DNA of 64,000 nt from Arenicella chitinivorans (GTDB lineage: Bacteria; Pseudomonadota; Gammaproteobacteria; Arenicellales; Arenicellaceae). Both the position numbers and the translations under genes were made by a program. The stretch spans positions 1-64,000 of the forward strand of contig NZ_BMXA01000006.1 of NCBI RefSeq assembly GCF_014651515.1. Reading direction: 5' to 3'. Below the pieces are notes generated by a model that ran no database searches, was not told the origin of the DNA, and saw only the letters and a list, made by a program, of their open reading frames with translations. Of this stretch, positions 25,726 to 35,695 are shown piece by piece (within the stretch, counting starts at the first letter, position 1; each line of letters opens with the position of its first letter).

Positions 25726-26196
25726 ATGACAACACTGGAAGCAGTCACCACACAAATAAAGCGTTCACTGGCGGTATCCTGTAATCTGGACATCCAGACC
25801 GCAGCGGTAACACTGATGCTCAAGGTAATCGAAGCCGATGGTCACATTGATGAATTGGAGTTGGCGAGCCTGGTCACGATCCTACGCACAAAATTCGGAC
25901 TCGATGCCAACGAAATTCACACGCTATTGGCGCGAGCCAGACGCATGAGCCAGCGAGCTAAATCGCTGCGTGCTTTAGCCTATTCGCTCAGCGTCAAAAT
26001 ATCAGAACAAGATCGAATTCGAATTTTTGAATACTTCTGGCAACTGGCCGCCGCGGATCGACGAATTGATGACGACGAACGGGTGATGATTAACACCATC
26101 GCATCCGGTTTTGAGATCGCCCCAGCGGAGCTAGCACGAGCACAATCCAATGCGGAACTCACGTTGGCAAACCTACGAGACAATGCCGCCAACTAG
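25726..26196 (+). CDS. TerB-like acidic helical protein, copy 2
   Basis: This 156-residue paralogue of the preceding protein has EADGHIDELELASLVTIL and AADRRIDDDERVMINTIA as the two acidic motifs, both in the same places. It lacks the basic N-terminal tail of copy 1. AGAGG precedes the ATG. The pair probably arose by tandem duplication and then diverged. Function unknown. Confidence 0.82.
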   Translation: MTTLEAVTTQIKRSLAVSCNLDIQTAAVTLMLKVIEADGHIDELELASLVTILRTKFGLDANEIHTLLARARRMSQRAKSLRALAYSLSVKISEQDRIRIFEYFWQLAAADRRIDDDERVMINTIASGFEIAPAELARAQSNAELTLANLRDNAAN

Positions 26197-26279
26197 AATT
26201 AGTTTGCGACTCCCTAGAATTAAACACCGCCTAGTCATACAATACGGGTCGTTCCCAAAAACCAACCCAGGAAGGACCT

Positions 26280-27404
26280 ATGAATCGCGCCATTTCGATT
26301 ACTCGCGCCTCGTGGTTGTTATCGGTCGTGCTTATGATGACACTCGCGGGCTGCTCTCAGTCAGACTCAACGCCATCAGCAGCGACACATTCGGATACAG
26401 CGATCGCGCCGCAAACCATCGAACTCACACTCGCGCATGGCTGGCCGAAAGGTTTTCCCGTGTTTGGGGAATCGGTCGACAAATACAAAGAATTGGTTGA
26501 GTCGATGTCAAACGGCCAGATCCAGATCCGGGTCGACTCTACCAATAAACACAAATCTGCCTTCGGCATTTTCGACTTCGTCAAGAGCGGTCAGTATGAC
26601 ATCGGGCAATCCGCTTCGTACTACTACGGTGGCAAGGATCCAGACACCTTATTCTTCTCTTCGATGCCGTTTGATATGACTGAGAAAGAGCAGAAGGCCT
26701 GGTTTTATGAAGGTGGCGGCTTGGAACTCGCCAATGAAGTGTATGCCAGACATAATATGGAAGTCATGCTCGGCGGCAGCACGGACATGCAAATGGGTGG
26801 TTGGTTTCGCAAAGAAATCAGCACAGTGGAGGACCTGAAGGGTCTCAAAATGCGTATTCCAGGCTTCGGTGGCAAAGTAATCGCCGGCGTTGGTGCAGTC
26901 CCAACTAATATCCCAGCTGGCGAGCTCTACCAAGCGTTGGAGCGTGGTACGATTGACGCATTGGAATGGGTTGGCCCAGGGCTTGATCTGCGCATGGGCT
27001 TTCACAAGGTGGCTCCCTACTATTACACCGGCTGGCACGAACCCGGTACCGAGTTGATGTACTTCTTTAACCTCGACACCATGAAAAAACTGCCTGAGTG
27101 GGCCAAATCGATTCTGCGTAATGCGGCCAAGTTAACCGCCTACAACATGTCGACAGCAAGCTTTGCAGCAAACTCTGATAACTGGGATACGATTTCCTCG
27201 CAATTTCCGAATGTTCAAGTCAAGAGTTTTCCTCCGGAAGTAATCGCCGCACTCAAAGCCTCCAACCAGCAACTCCTGGAGCAGGAGCGGCAGCGTAGCG
27301 ATTTTGCTCGACGCGTGATCCAATCACGCGCTGAGTATTTACGTAAAGCGCGAGCATGGACTGACGTTGGCGAGTACGCTTACCTCAAGACGATTGCAAA
27401 TTAA
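26280..27404 (+). CDS. dctP: TRAP transporter solute-binding protein DctP (TakP-like)
   Basis: This 374-residue binding protein has a lipoprotein signal (lipobox LAGC, Cys25), unusual but known among TRAP receptors, so it may be membrane-anchored in the periplasm. The fold markers are the connecting-helix segment STVEDLKGLKMRIPGFGGKV and PAGELYQALERGTIDALEW. The sequence VGPGLDLRMGFHKVAPYYY and GWHEPGTE recall the TakP group that binds 2-oxo acids. The substrate is inferred only. AGGAAGGA precedes the start. It begins a DctPQM operon. Confidence 0.9.
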   Translation: MNRAISITRASWLLSVVLMMTLAGCSQSDSTPSAATHSDTAIAPQTIELTLAHGWPKGFPVFGESVDKYKELVESMSNGQIQIRVDSTNKHKSAFGIFDFVKSGQYDIGQSASYYYGGKDPDTLFFSSMPFDMTEKEQKAWFYEGGGLELANEVYARHNMEVMLGGSTDMQMGGWFRKEISTVEDLKGLKMRIPGFGGKVIAGVGAVPTNIPAGELYQALERGTIDALEWVGPGLDLRMGFHKVAPYYYTGWHEPGTELMYFFNLDTMKKLPEWAKSILRNAAKLTAYNMSTASFAANSDNWDTISSQFPNVQVKSFPPEVIAALKASNQQLLEQERQRSDFARRVIQSRAEYLRKARAWTDVGEYAYLKTIAN

Positions 27405-27426
27405 TGTCTAACCGGACTAACTAATA

Positions 27427-27996
27427 ATGCTGCAGAGCACAGTGGATGGAATCCACAAACTAATGCAATGGCTTGGCGCATTGGCAGCCGTGCTGCTCAT
27501 CGCGCTGGTTTTCTTGTTAGCGTTCAATGTGATCATGCGCTATGCCTTTAACGCGTCATCAATCGGTCTGGAAGAATTGTCATGGCATTTTTATGCGGCG
27601 GTGTTCCTACTGGGTATACCGTATGCCCTGCAAACAGGTTCGCATGTGCGAGTCGACTTGATTCACGACCGCCTGTCAGTACGGAATAAAGCCATTATCG
27701 ATCTGGTCGGCACCTTGGTTTTCTTGATACCGACTTGCCTGATCGTGATCTGGACCGGTTGGCAGTTCACCGCCGCAGCCTACGGCCTCGGGCACCAGCC
27801 AGGAAGTTTAGCCGAGTTTTTCACTCAAATAACAAGCACGGGCATTGGCGAAAAGTCACAGGATCCTGGCGGTTTGTTGAATCGCTGGATCATCAAAGGC
27901 GTAATTCCATTTGCATTTTTCTGTCTACTATTGGCCGCAATAGCTATGTTGTTGGAATCCATCTTGCGCCTAAAACACGCACTCAAAGAGGTTTAA
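27427..27996 (+). CDS. dctQ: TRAP transporter small permease DctQ
   Basis: This 189-residue membrane protein has four predicted helices (about 16-38, 52-70, 97-118, 150-175) and the DctQ hallmarks FNVIMRYAFNAS and EELSWHFYAAVFLLGIPYA. It pairs with the large permease. The loop between helices 3 and 4 is longer than usual, with QITSTGIGEKSQDPGGLLNRW. It lies 22 bp after dctP and 6 bp before dctM. Confidence 0.92.
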   Translation: MLQSTVDGIHKLMQWLGALAAVLLIALVFLLAFNVIMRYAFNASSIGLEELSWHFYAAVFLLGIPYALQTGSHVRVDLIHDRLSVRNKAIIDLVGTLVFLIPTCLIVIWTGWQFTAAAYGLGHQPGSLAEFFTQITSTGIGEKSQDPGGLLNRWIIKGVIPFAFFCLLLAAIAMLLESILRLKHALKEV

Positions 27997-28002
27997 TCGG
28001 CC

Positions 28003-29325
28003 ATGCATGGCATAACCATATTTATAGTTGCGCTGTTGTTTTTGTTATTTGGCTACCCGGTCGCATTTACCTTTGCAGGCATCGGTATTGCCTTTGTCGT
28101 GCTTTTCGCCGACGCCAATCAGTTGGCCCAGATACCCTACCGAATTTACGCCAATATGGGCGACAACGGTGAGGGGTTGGTGCTGATGGCAGTACCCCTG
28201 TTTATCTTCATGGGCATTATTCTGCAGCGAACTAAGTTAGCCGAGCAACTGTTGGAGTCGATGGGGCAATTGTTCGGCGCAGTGCGCGGCGGGCTCGCGA
28301 TTTCAACTGTGTTGGTTGGAGCCTTACTCGCCGCATCTACTGGTGTCGTCGGCGCCAGCGTGGTGGCGATGGGCTTGATTTCATTGCCGGTGATGATGCG
28401 TTATGGCTATAAAACCGAGTTAGCCACCGGGACCATTGCAGCCTCTGGCACCTTAGGGCAAATTATTCCGCCATCAATTGTACTTATCATTCTGGCGGAT
28501 GTGCTCAGTGTGCCGGTTGGCGACCTATTCAAAGCGGCGCTGATTCCGGGCCTGGTACTGATCGGCTGCTACATTCTATACATTCTGGTTTATTGCCGCA
28601 TCAAACCAGATGCAGCGCCGGTTATCGATAACGCCCAGTCGTCTCAATCTCGCCGTCAGATTATTGCCACTGCCCTTCTTGCCGTGATACCGCCGTTGGC
28701 CCTGATCCTGATTGTCTTGGGATCCATCTTCAACGCGGTGGCAACCCCGACCGAGTCATCAGCCTTGGGTTGTGTCGGCGCGATCCTGCTGGCTATCCTG
28801 TATGGTAAGTTCTCGTTGCGCATGCTGTGGGAAAGTGCTCACGAAACAGTAAAAATCACTGCGATGGTGTTTGCCGTGTTACTTGGCGCATCCATCTTCT
28901 CTATGGGTTTTTCCTACACCGGCGGTGAACACCAAGTTGAACAATTGTTGTTGTCGATTCCGGGAGAAAAATGGGGTTTCCTGATCGCCGTGATGTTACT
29001 GATTACACTGCTGGGATTCTTTCTAGACTACATCGAAATATCGTACATCGTATTGCCGTTGGTGTATGCCGTGGTGCTGGAGCTCGGGATAAATCAAGTA
29101 TGGTTTGCAATTCTAGTGGCAATGAATTTACAGACATCGTTTCTTACACCGCCGTTCGGGTTCGCATTGTTCTATCTTAAAGGTGTGGCACCAAATAACG
29201 TTCAAACCGCACAGATCTATCGTGGTGCGATCCCATTTATTCTCATTCAATTACTCATTCTTGCCACTATGCTCGTGTTTCCCCACTGGTATGGAATGAG
29301 TGCTGAGCAACCCAGCTTGTGGTAG
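28003..29325 (+). CDS. dctM: TRAP transporter large permease DctM
   Basis: This 440-residue membrane protein has about 12 helices. It belongs to the IT superfamily and uses the sodium gradient to move the substrate delivered by DctP. Characteristic sequences are AVPLFIFMGIIL, GASVVAMGLISLPVMM, ASGTLGQIIPPSIVLIILAD and LTPPFGFALFYLKGVAP. It is immediately followed by, or overlaps, the hydrolase gene. Confidence 0.94.
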   Translation: MHGITIFIVALLFLLFGYPVAFTFAGIGIAFVVLFADANQLAQIPYRIYANMGDNGEGLVLMAVPLFIFMGIILQRTKLAEQLLESMGQLFGAVRGGLAISTVLVGALLAASTGVVGASVVAMGLISLPVMMRYGYKTELATGTIAASGTLGQIIPPSIVLIILADVLSVPVGDLFKAALIPGLVLIGCYILYILVYCRIKPDAAPVIDNAQSSQSRRQIIATALLAVIPPLALILIVLGSIFNAVATPTESSALGCVGAILLAILYGKFSLRMLWESAHETVKITAMVFAVLLGASIFSMGFSYTGGEHQVEQLLLSIPGEKWGFLIAVMLLITLLGFFLDYIEISYIVLPLVYAVVLELGINQVWFAILVAMNLQTSFLTPPFGFALFYLKGVAPNNVQTAQIYRGAIPFILIQLLILATMLVFPHWYGMSAEQPSLW

Positions 29326-29330
29326 CGATT

Positions 29331-30227
29331 ATGCCTCCGTCGATCAATACCATCGCGTTTGTCGCCGATGATGGTATCTCCAATCAACTCCGGGTAGCCG
29401 AAACGCAGTCGCCTTCAAACACGGTCATCCTACTGCTTCCGGCTATGGGAACCCAGGCTATCAAGTACGATGCCTTGATTACTCGTTTGGCGGCAAATGG
29501 CGTGCATGCTGCGAGTATTGATTTGCGTGGCCATGGGGCAAGCGGAATACGCGCTAGTCGAGGCACCGATTTTTCCTACACTCACCTGGTCAATCTGGAC
29601 TTAAAAGCGGCGCTCGACACGCTACGTGCAGTATTCCCAACGCCCAAAATAATTTTGAGTGGCCATAGTCTTGGCGGGCAGATCGCAGCCCTCTATTTAG
29701 CACGCCATGAGCATCACGACGTTTGCGCTTTAAACTTGCTAGCCTCCGGCACCGTCGACTATCGAGGCTGGCGCGGCACGCGCAAGGTCGGCATCCTATT
29801 TTTCACCCAATTTGCGTACCTTATTAGCAAAGTGGTCGGGCATTTTCCTGGCCGTCGAGTGGGCTTTGCGGCGCGTGAAGCCCGCGGTGTCATGCGAGAC
29901 TGGGCGTTCAATGCACGCCATGGTCGCTACGAATTAGCACATGACGAATTCGACTACGAAACAGGGTTAGCTCGCGTCGTCTCACCTGTTCTGGCCATCA
30001 ATTTTGCGGATGATTCGTTTGCACCTGTGTTCGCAACGGCACGCTTAGTCGCCAAATTCTCACCCGAAGTTCATACTGAATACCAGCTCTTCAGCGCTGG
30101 TGACCTGGGCACTCAGCAAGCAGGACATTTCACTTTCTTGCGCCACCATGAGCTAGTTGCAACACGAATTGCTAACTGGGCCAAAGCGCTGCCCGACAGG
30201 CATGACAAACACCACGCTGCTGAATAA
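29331..30227 (+). CDS. Alpha/beta hydrolase linked to the TRAP operon
   Basis: This roughly 298-residue alpha/beta hydrolase has the nucleophile elbow SGHSLGGQ, the acid in NFADDSFAP and the histidine in QAGHFTF, the usual Ser-Asp-His order. An oxyanion-type LLPAMGTQAIKYD near the N-terminus replaces the common HGxxG. A GTG at 29319 would overlap dctM by 7 bp. ATG 29331 is chosen because it lies 5 bp after the dctM stop, though both starts are possible. Substrate unknown. Co-transcription suggests it acts on the imported compound or its ester. Confidence 0.8.
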   Translation: MPPSINTIAFVADDGISNQLRVAETQSPSNTVILLLPAMGTQAIKYDALITRLAANGVHAASIDLRGHGASGIRASRGTDFSYTHLVNLDLKAALDTLRAVFPTPKIILSGHSLGGQIAALYLARHEHHDVCALNLLASGTVDYRGWRGTRKVGILFFTQFAYLISKVVGHFPGRRVGFAAREARGVMRDWAFNARHGRYELAHDEFDYETGLARVVSPVLAINFADDSFAPVFATARLVAKFSPEVHTEYQLFSAGDLGTQQAGHFTFLRHHELVATRIANWAKALPDRHDKHHAAE

Positions 30228-30378
30228 AACTGATGCGCCAGTGGTTTACCACACAAAGACTCCAAAGGCAGACAGTACTTGGTAATACCAATTCCCCCAG
30301 TTGACGTAATTCTCACAATGAGCGTGGCCGCCGGATGGTAGAATCATCGCTGTTTTTTTGACGTAGACGAGAACACCA

Positions 30379-33300
30379 GTGCAGTCGCCTAATCAACCCA
30401 GCATCCCAGCAAAATCCGGTGAAGTTCTTCACTGGCGCAAACTCCACGGTAGCGCATCCAGCCTTGCAGTCTCTTCGCTGGTGCAACAAGGTAAATTTGT
30501 CGTGTATGTCTGCTCAGAAGCACAGCATATTACGCCCATCGAAACCGAGCTCGGGTTCTTTCTGGGTGCTAAAGACACCGTGTTCACGTTTCCAGACTGG
30601 GAGTGCCTGCCCTACGATCGTGTCTCGCCGCATCCAGACATTATTTCACGGCGTCTACTCGCGCTGCACCGCTTGCCTGAACTCAGGTCCGGTGTACTGG
30701 TGGTGCCATTGACCGCACTCATGCAGCGACTCTCTCCGCGTAGCTACATTGACGGGCATACTTTTCAGCTAGAGATTGGCGATGAACTTGATACCGAGGT
30801 GTTTCGCAAACGCCTTATCGACGCCGGTTACTACAGTGTCGACCAGGTAATGGCGCCCGGCGAATTTGCCATACGGGGCGGTATCGTTGACGTGTTTCCT
30901 TCAGGGGTAGAATCTCCGTTTCGACTTGACCTCTTCGATACGACAATTGAGTCGATTAAACTGTTTGATACCGAATCACAACGGTCCACCGACTCGCTCG
31001 ACCGGATACAACTATTGCCGGCCCGCGAGTTCCCACTCGATGAAGCCAGCATAGCGCTATTTCGCCAAGCGTTTCGCGCTACCGTAGACGGTGATCCGAA
31101 ACAATCGATCATCTACCGCGAGGTTAGCAAGGGTCTGGCTCCGACTGGCTCCGAATTTTATCTGCCGCTGTTTTTTGAACATACCGATACTTTATTTGAC
31201 TACCTGCCGCCAGACACCACGTTCGTGCTAGAAGAAGGTGTGATGGAGAACGCCGAGACACTGCAATCTGAGATAGTTGAACGGCACGCCAATGCCAAGC
31301 TCAATCCCGAGTGGCCGCCACTGGACCCGGCTACCCTATTTTTGGCACCGGACGAGATCTACGCTGGCCTCAAAGCTTATCCGCGCGCGCAGTTGCTCAA
31401 CCTCAACCTGAAAGACGTCAAGCATATTGTCGACTATGACACGCAGGCGCCAGCACAGTTTAAAATTAACCCGCGTGGCGAGCACCCGTACGATGACTTT
31501 ATTCGTCACGTCAAGGCCCCCGGACATCGCACACTATTGATTGCCGAGTCAGCGGGACGCCGCGAAAGCCTGTTGGGCTTACTCAAAGAAAACGGCCTGC
31601 ATTGCATCACCGTCGACGGATGGGCACAGTTTCTTGAAGTTGAAGACACCGTGTGTCTTACCGTTTCCGCCATTGATCGAGGACTTAAGCTCGACGCGCA
31701 GAATACAGAAATAATTACTGAGTCCCAACTGTACGGCGAGCGGACCTTCCAACGACGCCGACGCTCAGATAAAAATCGTGATCCTGATGCCATTATCAAG
31801 TCGCTAGCCGAACTCAATATTGGCGACCCTGTGGTACACGAAGATCATGGAGTTGGTCGCTATCGAGGATTGGAAACTCTGAATTTGGATGGCGATGACA
31901 ATGAATTTGCCACCATTGAGTACCAGGGTGGCGATAAAATCTACATTCCGGTGTTATCGCTCGATTTGGTCTCGCGCTATGTTGGCGGCGGACCAGAAAC
32001 GGCCCCACTACACAAAATGGGTAGTGATGCCTGGGTCAAGCTGCGCAATAAAGCGAAGGAAAAAGCGTATGACGTGGCGGCTGAATTACTGGAAGTACAA
32101 GCGTTGCGATTGGCTCGCGTTGGCCATGCTTTTCCACCAATTGACCATTCCTATGACGCTTTCGCGGCAGGGTTTGGCTTTGAAGAAACCCCAGATCAAG
32201 AACAGGTGATCGCTGATGTCATCAGCGATATGACTTCGGCAAAGCCGATGGACCGTCTCGTTTGCGGTGACGTCGGCTTTGGTAAAACCGAAATTGCATT
32301 GCGCGCAGCGTACATGGCGATCGCAGGTGGAAAACAGGTGGTGGTGCTCGTCCCAACCACGTTACTAGCACAACAGCACTACAATAGTTTTGCCGATCGT
32401 TTTGCAGACTGGCCAGTAAATGTGGAACTCTTTTCACGTTTTCGCACCGCCAAAGAAACCGCACGCGGTATTGAAGGCATCAAAAACGGCACGGTCGACA
32501 TTGCCGTTGGCACCCATAAATTGATTCAAAAAGGGATCGAATTCAAGGACTTAGGGTTGATGATTATTGATGAAGAACATCGATTTGGTGTTCGACAAAA
32601 AGAACAACTCAAAAAGCTTCGCAGCCAAGTAGACATTCTGACACTCACCGCGACACCAATACCTCGCACCTTGAATTTTGCCTTAAGTGGTCTACGGGAT
32701 ATCTCGGTAATCGCGACGCCGCCCCGAGCACGTATGTCAGTCAAAACCTTTGTACGAGAATGGGATGACGCATTATTGAAGGAGGCACTAACCCGTGAGC
32801 TGCGCCGAGGCGGTCAGGTCTATTTTTTACATAACGAGGTCCAGACTATCGAGAAGATGCAACAACGTATCTTGGACTTGGTGCCCGACGCGCGGATCCG
32901 TATTGGTCACGGACAAATGCCAGAGCGCGAGTTAGAGACCGTAATGCGCGACTTCTACCACCAACGCTTTAATATTCTGTTGTGCACGACGATTGTCGAA
33001 AGCGGGATCGATGTCCCAACGGCTAATACCATTGTCATCAATCGCGCAGATCGTTTCGGACTTGCGCAGTTGCATCAGCTACGTGGCCGCGTTGGCCGCT
33101 CTCACCACCAGGCCTACGCCTACATGGTTGCGCCGCCACTGAATTCTATGACCGACGATGCCCGTAAACGACTCACCGCAATCGAAAGTCTAGATACATT
33201 AGGTGCCGGTTTTGCTCTCGCCTCACAAGACCTTGAAATACGTGGTGCCGGTGAATTGCTCGGCGAGTCGCAAAGCGGCACCATCGACCAGATCGGCTAC

Positions 33301-33849
33301 AGTATGTACAGTAGCTTTCTGGAGCAAGCGATTGCGACGATTCAGCGCAAGCGCAAACAGAAACGTGGTGAGGCCGTGGAACCACTCGACGTGCAAGAAA
33401 AAGTCGAGATCAATCTGCATATTCCCGCGCGCTTCCCGGATGCCTACTTACCCGACGTGCACATGCGTTTAACAATGTACAAACGCATCGCCAGTGCTGC
33501 GGACCGCGAACAGTTGGACGAACTTCAAGTCGAGACCATTGATCGATTCGGCCTATTGCCAGATGCGGCCAAAAACCTATTTGCTATCGCCGCGCTTAAG
33601 CTGCAAGCCGCGCGCTGTGATGTGGCATCGATTGAGGTTGGCCCATCGGGTGGTGTGGTCAAGTTTGTCAGCGACCCGGATATCAATGTAGAACAGTTAA
33701 TGCGCACCATAGCCGCTAACCCAGATGCGTATCGCTTTAATGGGCCGGAGTCTGTGCGTTTACTGACGCCAAGTTCCGAACCAGAGCAGCGAATCAAGCT
33801 GGTCCAGACATTCCTTGAGCACATACAAAACCAGTATGAAGACCACTGA
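30379..33849 (+). CDS. mfd: Transcription-repair coupling factor Mfd
   Basis: This 1156-residue ATP-dependent translocase removes RNA polymerase stalled at DNA damage and recruits UvrA. In order: the UvrB-like N-terminal region with TFPDWECLPYDRVSPH and GEFAIRGGIVDVFPS, a CarD-like polymerase-interaction domain around GDPVVHEDHGVGRYRG (about 480), the helicase core with Walker A GDVGFGKTE, DEEHRFG, and the RecG-like translocation motif, then GRVGRSHHQAYAY, and the C-terminal UvrA-masking domain. The start is GTG. Length equals the family (1148 in E. coli). Confidence 0.96.
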   Translation: MQSPNQPSIPAKSGEVLHWRKLHGSASSLAVSSLVQQGKFVVYVCSEAQHITPIETELGFFLGAKDTVFTFPDWECLPYDRVSPHPDIISRRLLALHRLPELRSGVLVVPLTALMQRLSPRSYIDGHTFQLEIGDELDTEVFRKRLIDAGYYSVDQVMAPGEFAIRGGIVDVFPSGVESPFRLDLFDTTIESIKLFDTESQRSTDSLDRIQLLPAREFPLDEASIALFRQAFRATVDGDPKQSIIYREVSKGLAPTGSEFYLPLFFEHTDTLFDYLPPDTTFVLEEGVMENAETLQSEIVERHANAKLNPEWPPLDPATLFLAPDEIYAGLKAYPRAQLLNLNLKDVKHIVDYDTQAPAQFKINPRGEHPYDDFIRHVKAPGHRTLLIAESAGRRESLLGLLKENGLHCITVDGWAQFLEVEDTVCLTVSAIDRGLKLDAQNTEIITESQLYGERTFQRRRRSDKNRDPDAIIKSLAELNIGDPVVHEDHGVGRYRGLETLNLDGDDNEFATIEYQGGDKIYIPVLSLDLVSRYVGGGPETAPLHKMGSDAWVKLRNKAKEKAYDVAAELLEVQALRLARVGHAFPPIDHSYDAFAAGFGFEETPDQEQVIADVISDMTSAKPMDRLVCGDVGFGKTEIALRAAYMAIAGGKQVVVLVPTTLLAQQHYNSFADRFADWPVNVELFSRFRTAKETARGIEGIKNGTVDIAVGTHKLIQKGIEFKDLGLMIIDEEHRFGVRQKEQLKKLRSQVDILTLTATPIPRTLNFALSGLRDISVIATPPRARMSVKTFVREWDDALLKEALTRELRRGGQVYFLHNEVQTIEKMQQRILDLVPDARIRIGHGQMPERELETVMRDFYHQRFNILLCTTIVESGIDVPTANTIVINRADRFGLAQLHQLRGRVGRSHHQAYAYMVAPPLNSMTDDARKRLTAIESLDTLGAGFALASQDLEIRGAGELLGESQSGTIDQIGYSMYSSFLEQAIATIQRKRKQKRGEAVEPLDVQEKVEINLHIPARFPDAYLPDVHMRLTMYKRIASAADREQLDELQVETIDRFGLLPDAAKNLFAIAALKLQAARCDVASIEVGPSGGVVKFVSDPDINVEQLMRTIAANPDAYRFNGPESVRLLTPSSEPEQRIKLVQTFLEHIQNQYEDH

Positions 33850-34549
33850 TATCCTCATCGACGACTTGACCGTTACCATCATTCGGTCAGCTCGACGACG
33901 CCGGCTGACGTTGGAGGTTCACCCAAAAGGGATTCGCGCCCGCGCGCCAAGTCGCATGCCCGTTCGTGATATTGTTGATTTCGTGACACTGAAGCGCGAA
34001 TGGTTACACAAGGCTTTACGCGCGCTCCCAGAGCGACCAGCTGATGCACCGTTCGCGGATGGTGCCACGATCCTGCTCAACGGTGGGCTGGTGAAGGTTC
34101 GTTTTCGGATCGGTCAGCGAGGAGGAATTCAGCTCAGCGATAACACACTGCTGATCCCGGTGTTGCAAAGCCATCTTCCGATTGTTGAGTCGGCTAGAAA
34201 CAAGCTCGTCAAATGGTTAAAACAACATGCGGCGCTGGCGATTGAGCAGCGTGTCGCGCATTATGCCGCCCAAATGTCGGTGCAGCGCACACCGTGCCAC
34301 ACGATCAAGGTGCGGGATTACAAACGTCGTTGGGGAAGCTGTGATACCAACGGAAATTTGGCCTTTAACTGGCGCATCATTATGGCGCCGCCCGCCACGT
34401 TAGACTACGTTGTTGTACACGAATTAGCGCACTGCTTCGAATTTAATCACTCGCGCCGATTCTGGCAGATTGTGGAAGAAATTGTCCCAGACCGTCGCGC
34501 GCATCAAGCTTGGCTGGACTCGCATGGCTATCAAATGTACACGGTTTGA
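33836..34549 (+). CDS. YgjP-like M48 family zinc metalloprotease
   Basis: This 237-residue protein belongs to the DUF45/YgjP (WLM-related) metallopeptidases. The zinc site HELAH with a third histidine in EFNHSRRFW is preceded by the typical KRRWGSC and NLAFNWRIIMAP. It starts at ATG 33836 inside the last codons of mfd, overlapping by 14 bp. Physiological substrate unknown. It is convergent with the YheT-like gene. Confidence 0.87.
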   Translation: MKTTDILIDDLTVTIIRSARRRRLTLEVHPKGIRARAPSRMPVRDIVDFVTLKREWLHKALRALPERPADAPFADGATILLNGGLVKVRFRIGQRGGIQLSDNTLLIPVLQSHLPIVESARNKLVKWLKQHAALAIEQRVAHYAAQMSVQRTPCHTIKVRDYKRRWGSCDTNGNLAFNWRIIMAPPATLDYVVVHELAHCFEFNHSRRFWQIVEEIVPDRRAHQAWLDSHGYQMYTV

Positions 34550-34569
34550 AGCGCTCGCCACCTGAGTGA

Positions 34570-35589
34570 TCAATCGAATTGCTGAATGATTTTCAAAGCT
34601 TGTTCATCCTGCCAGCATTCCCATTTCCAATTTTTGATGTAACCACAATGACCGCCCTGCTCCGTTACCGTTATGTGGATGTCCGAGTTATCAGCCAGTT
34701 CTTTGATTCCTTCAACTGGAATGATCATATCGTCCTGAGCGAAAAATAGATAACATGGGGCAATGGTTTTCGCCATCCGCTCACCATTGATGGCGTAAGC
34801 ATCAAAATAAGTTTTGGTGTCATCAAACTCCGTATATTCTGGCACTAACGCTTCATTCATGTCGTCTAGGGTTTTGAGTGAATCGAGTTTTTTGGCAAAA
34901 TCGTACTCAGGCCAATGCTCCAACTTTTTACGTAATGATCGTTTCCATTTCCGCACGAAATATTTACCGTAAACAAAGTTACTGACCTGGTTAAGTACGA
35001 GATTGCTGTGCGCCGCGTGCACCACTGGGCAAAATGCGATCACCGACTTCAGCGTGATATGTAAATCATGTGCCATCGCCGCCACCCGAAGACTAAAATT
35101 ACCACCCAGTGAAAAACCGATCAAATGCATGTTGTCATAGGACAGTCGCGATTGTAAATCTTCGATGGCGTACATGACCTCATCGATTAAGGTGGAATTG
35201 AAAATCGCTTTATTTAAGTGGTGCGAATCACCGTGATCGCGCAAATTCAGGCGAAACACATCAACGCCAGCCTGCAGCATTTCAAGCGCCATCGATTGGA
35301 TATAGGTCGACTCGTGACTGCCCTCCCAACCATGGATCAAAATCGCTAACTGCTGTGCGGGTTCGTGGCTGGCTTGATTTAAATACCCGACCAGTCTGAC
35401 GTCTTCACCGCCACTTAGCAGTATCTGCTTTTGGGACTGGGCATACGGCTGAAAGCGTTTGCCAATGACACGCTTGCGAATCCCAATGCTGGACAAAATT
35501 GTTTGTGAATGGGGGTTACGTAGACCGAAAGCGGGCTTGAATTCCTGGCTTAGCTTGCTTTTCTGAAATGTACGGTTGATTTCGCTCAT
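34570..35589 (-). CDS. YheT-like alpha/beta hydrolase
   Basis: This 339-residue hydrolase begins with the YheT/ABHD1 family segment FKPAFGLRNPHSQTIL. It contains IHGWEGSHES, FRLNLRDHGDSHHL, the nucleophile elbow GFSLGGN, the acid FFAQDDMIIP and the final histidine in EQGGHCGYIKNW. It is probably a carboxylesterase on short or medium acyl esters. It has no signal peptide. It is divergent from the CsiV-like gene, with a 106-bp gap to that start. Confidence 0.88.
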   Translation of the reverse strand: MSEINRTFQKSKLSQEFKPAFGLRNPHSQTILSSIGIRKRVIGKRFQPYAQSQKQILLSGGEDVRLVGYLNQASHEPAQQLAILIHGWEGSHESTYIQSMALEMLQAGVDVFRLNLRDHGDSHHLNKAIFNSTLIDEVMYAIEDLQSRLSYDNMHLIGFSLGGNFSLRVAAMAHDLHITLKSVIAFCPVVHAAHSNLVLNQVSNFVYGKYFVRKWKRSLRKKLEHWPEYDFAKKLDSLKTLDDMNEALVPEYTEFDDTKTYFDAYAINGERMAKTIAPCYLFFAQDDMIIPVEGIKELADNSDIHITVTEQGGHCGYIKNWKWECWQDEQALKIIQQFD

Positions 35590-35695
35590 ATGCGGTTTAC
35601 ACTAGGGTTTTCCAATTGACAGTCTTGCGGCTTTTGATCCACAAAGGCAATATAAATTAACGACTGTGGTCCACGCGCACAATAGCAAAATTTCG

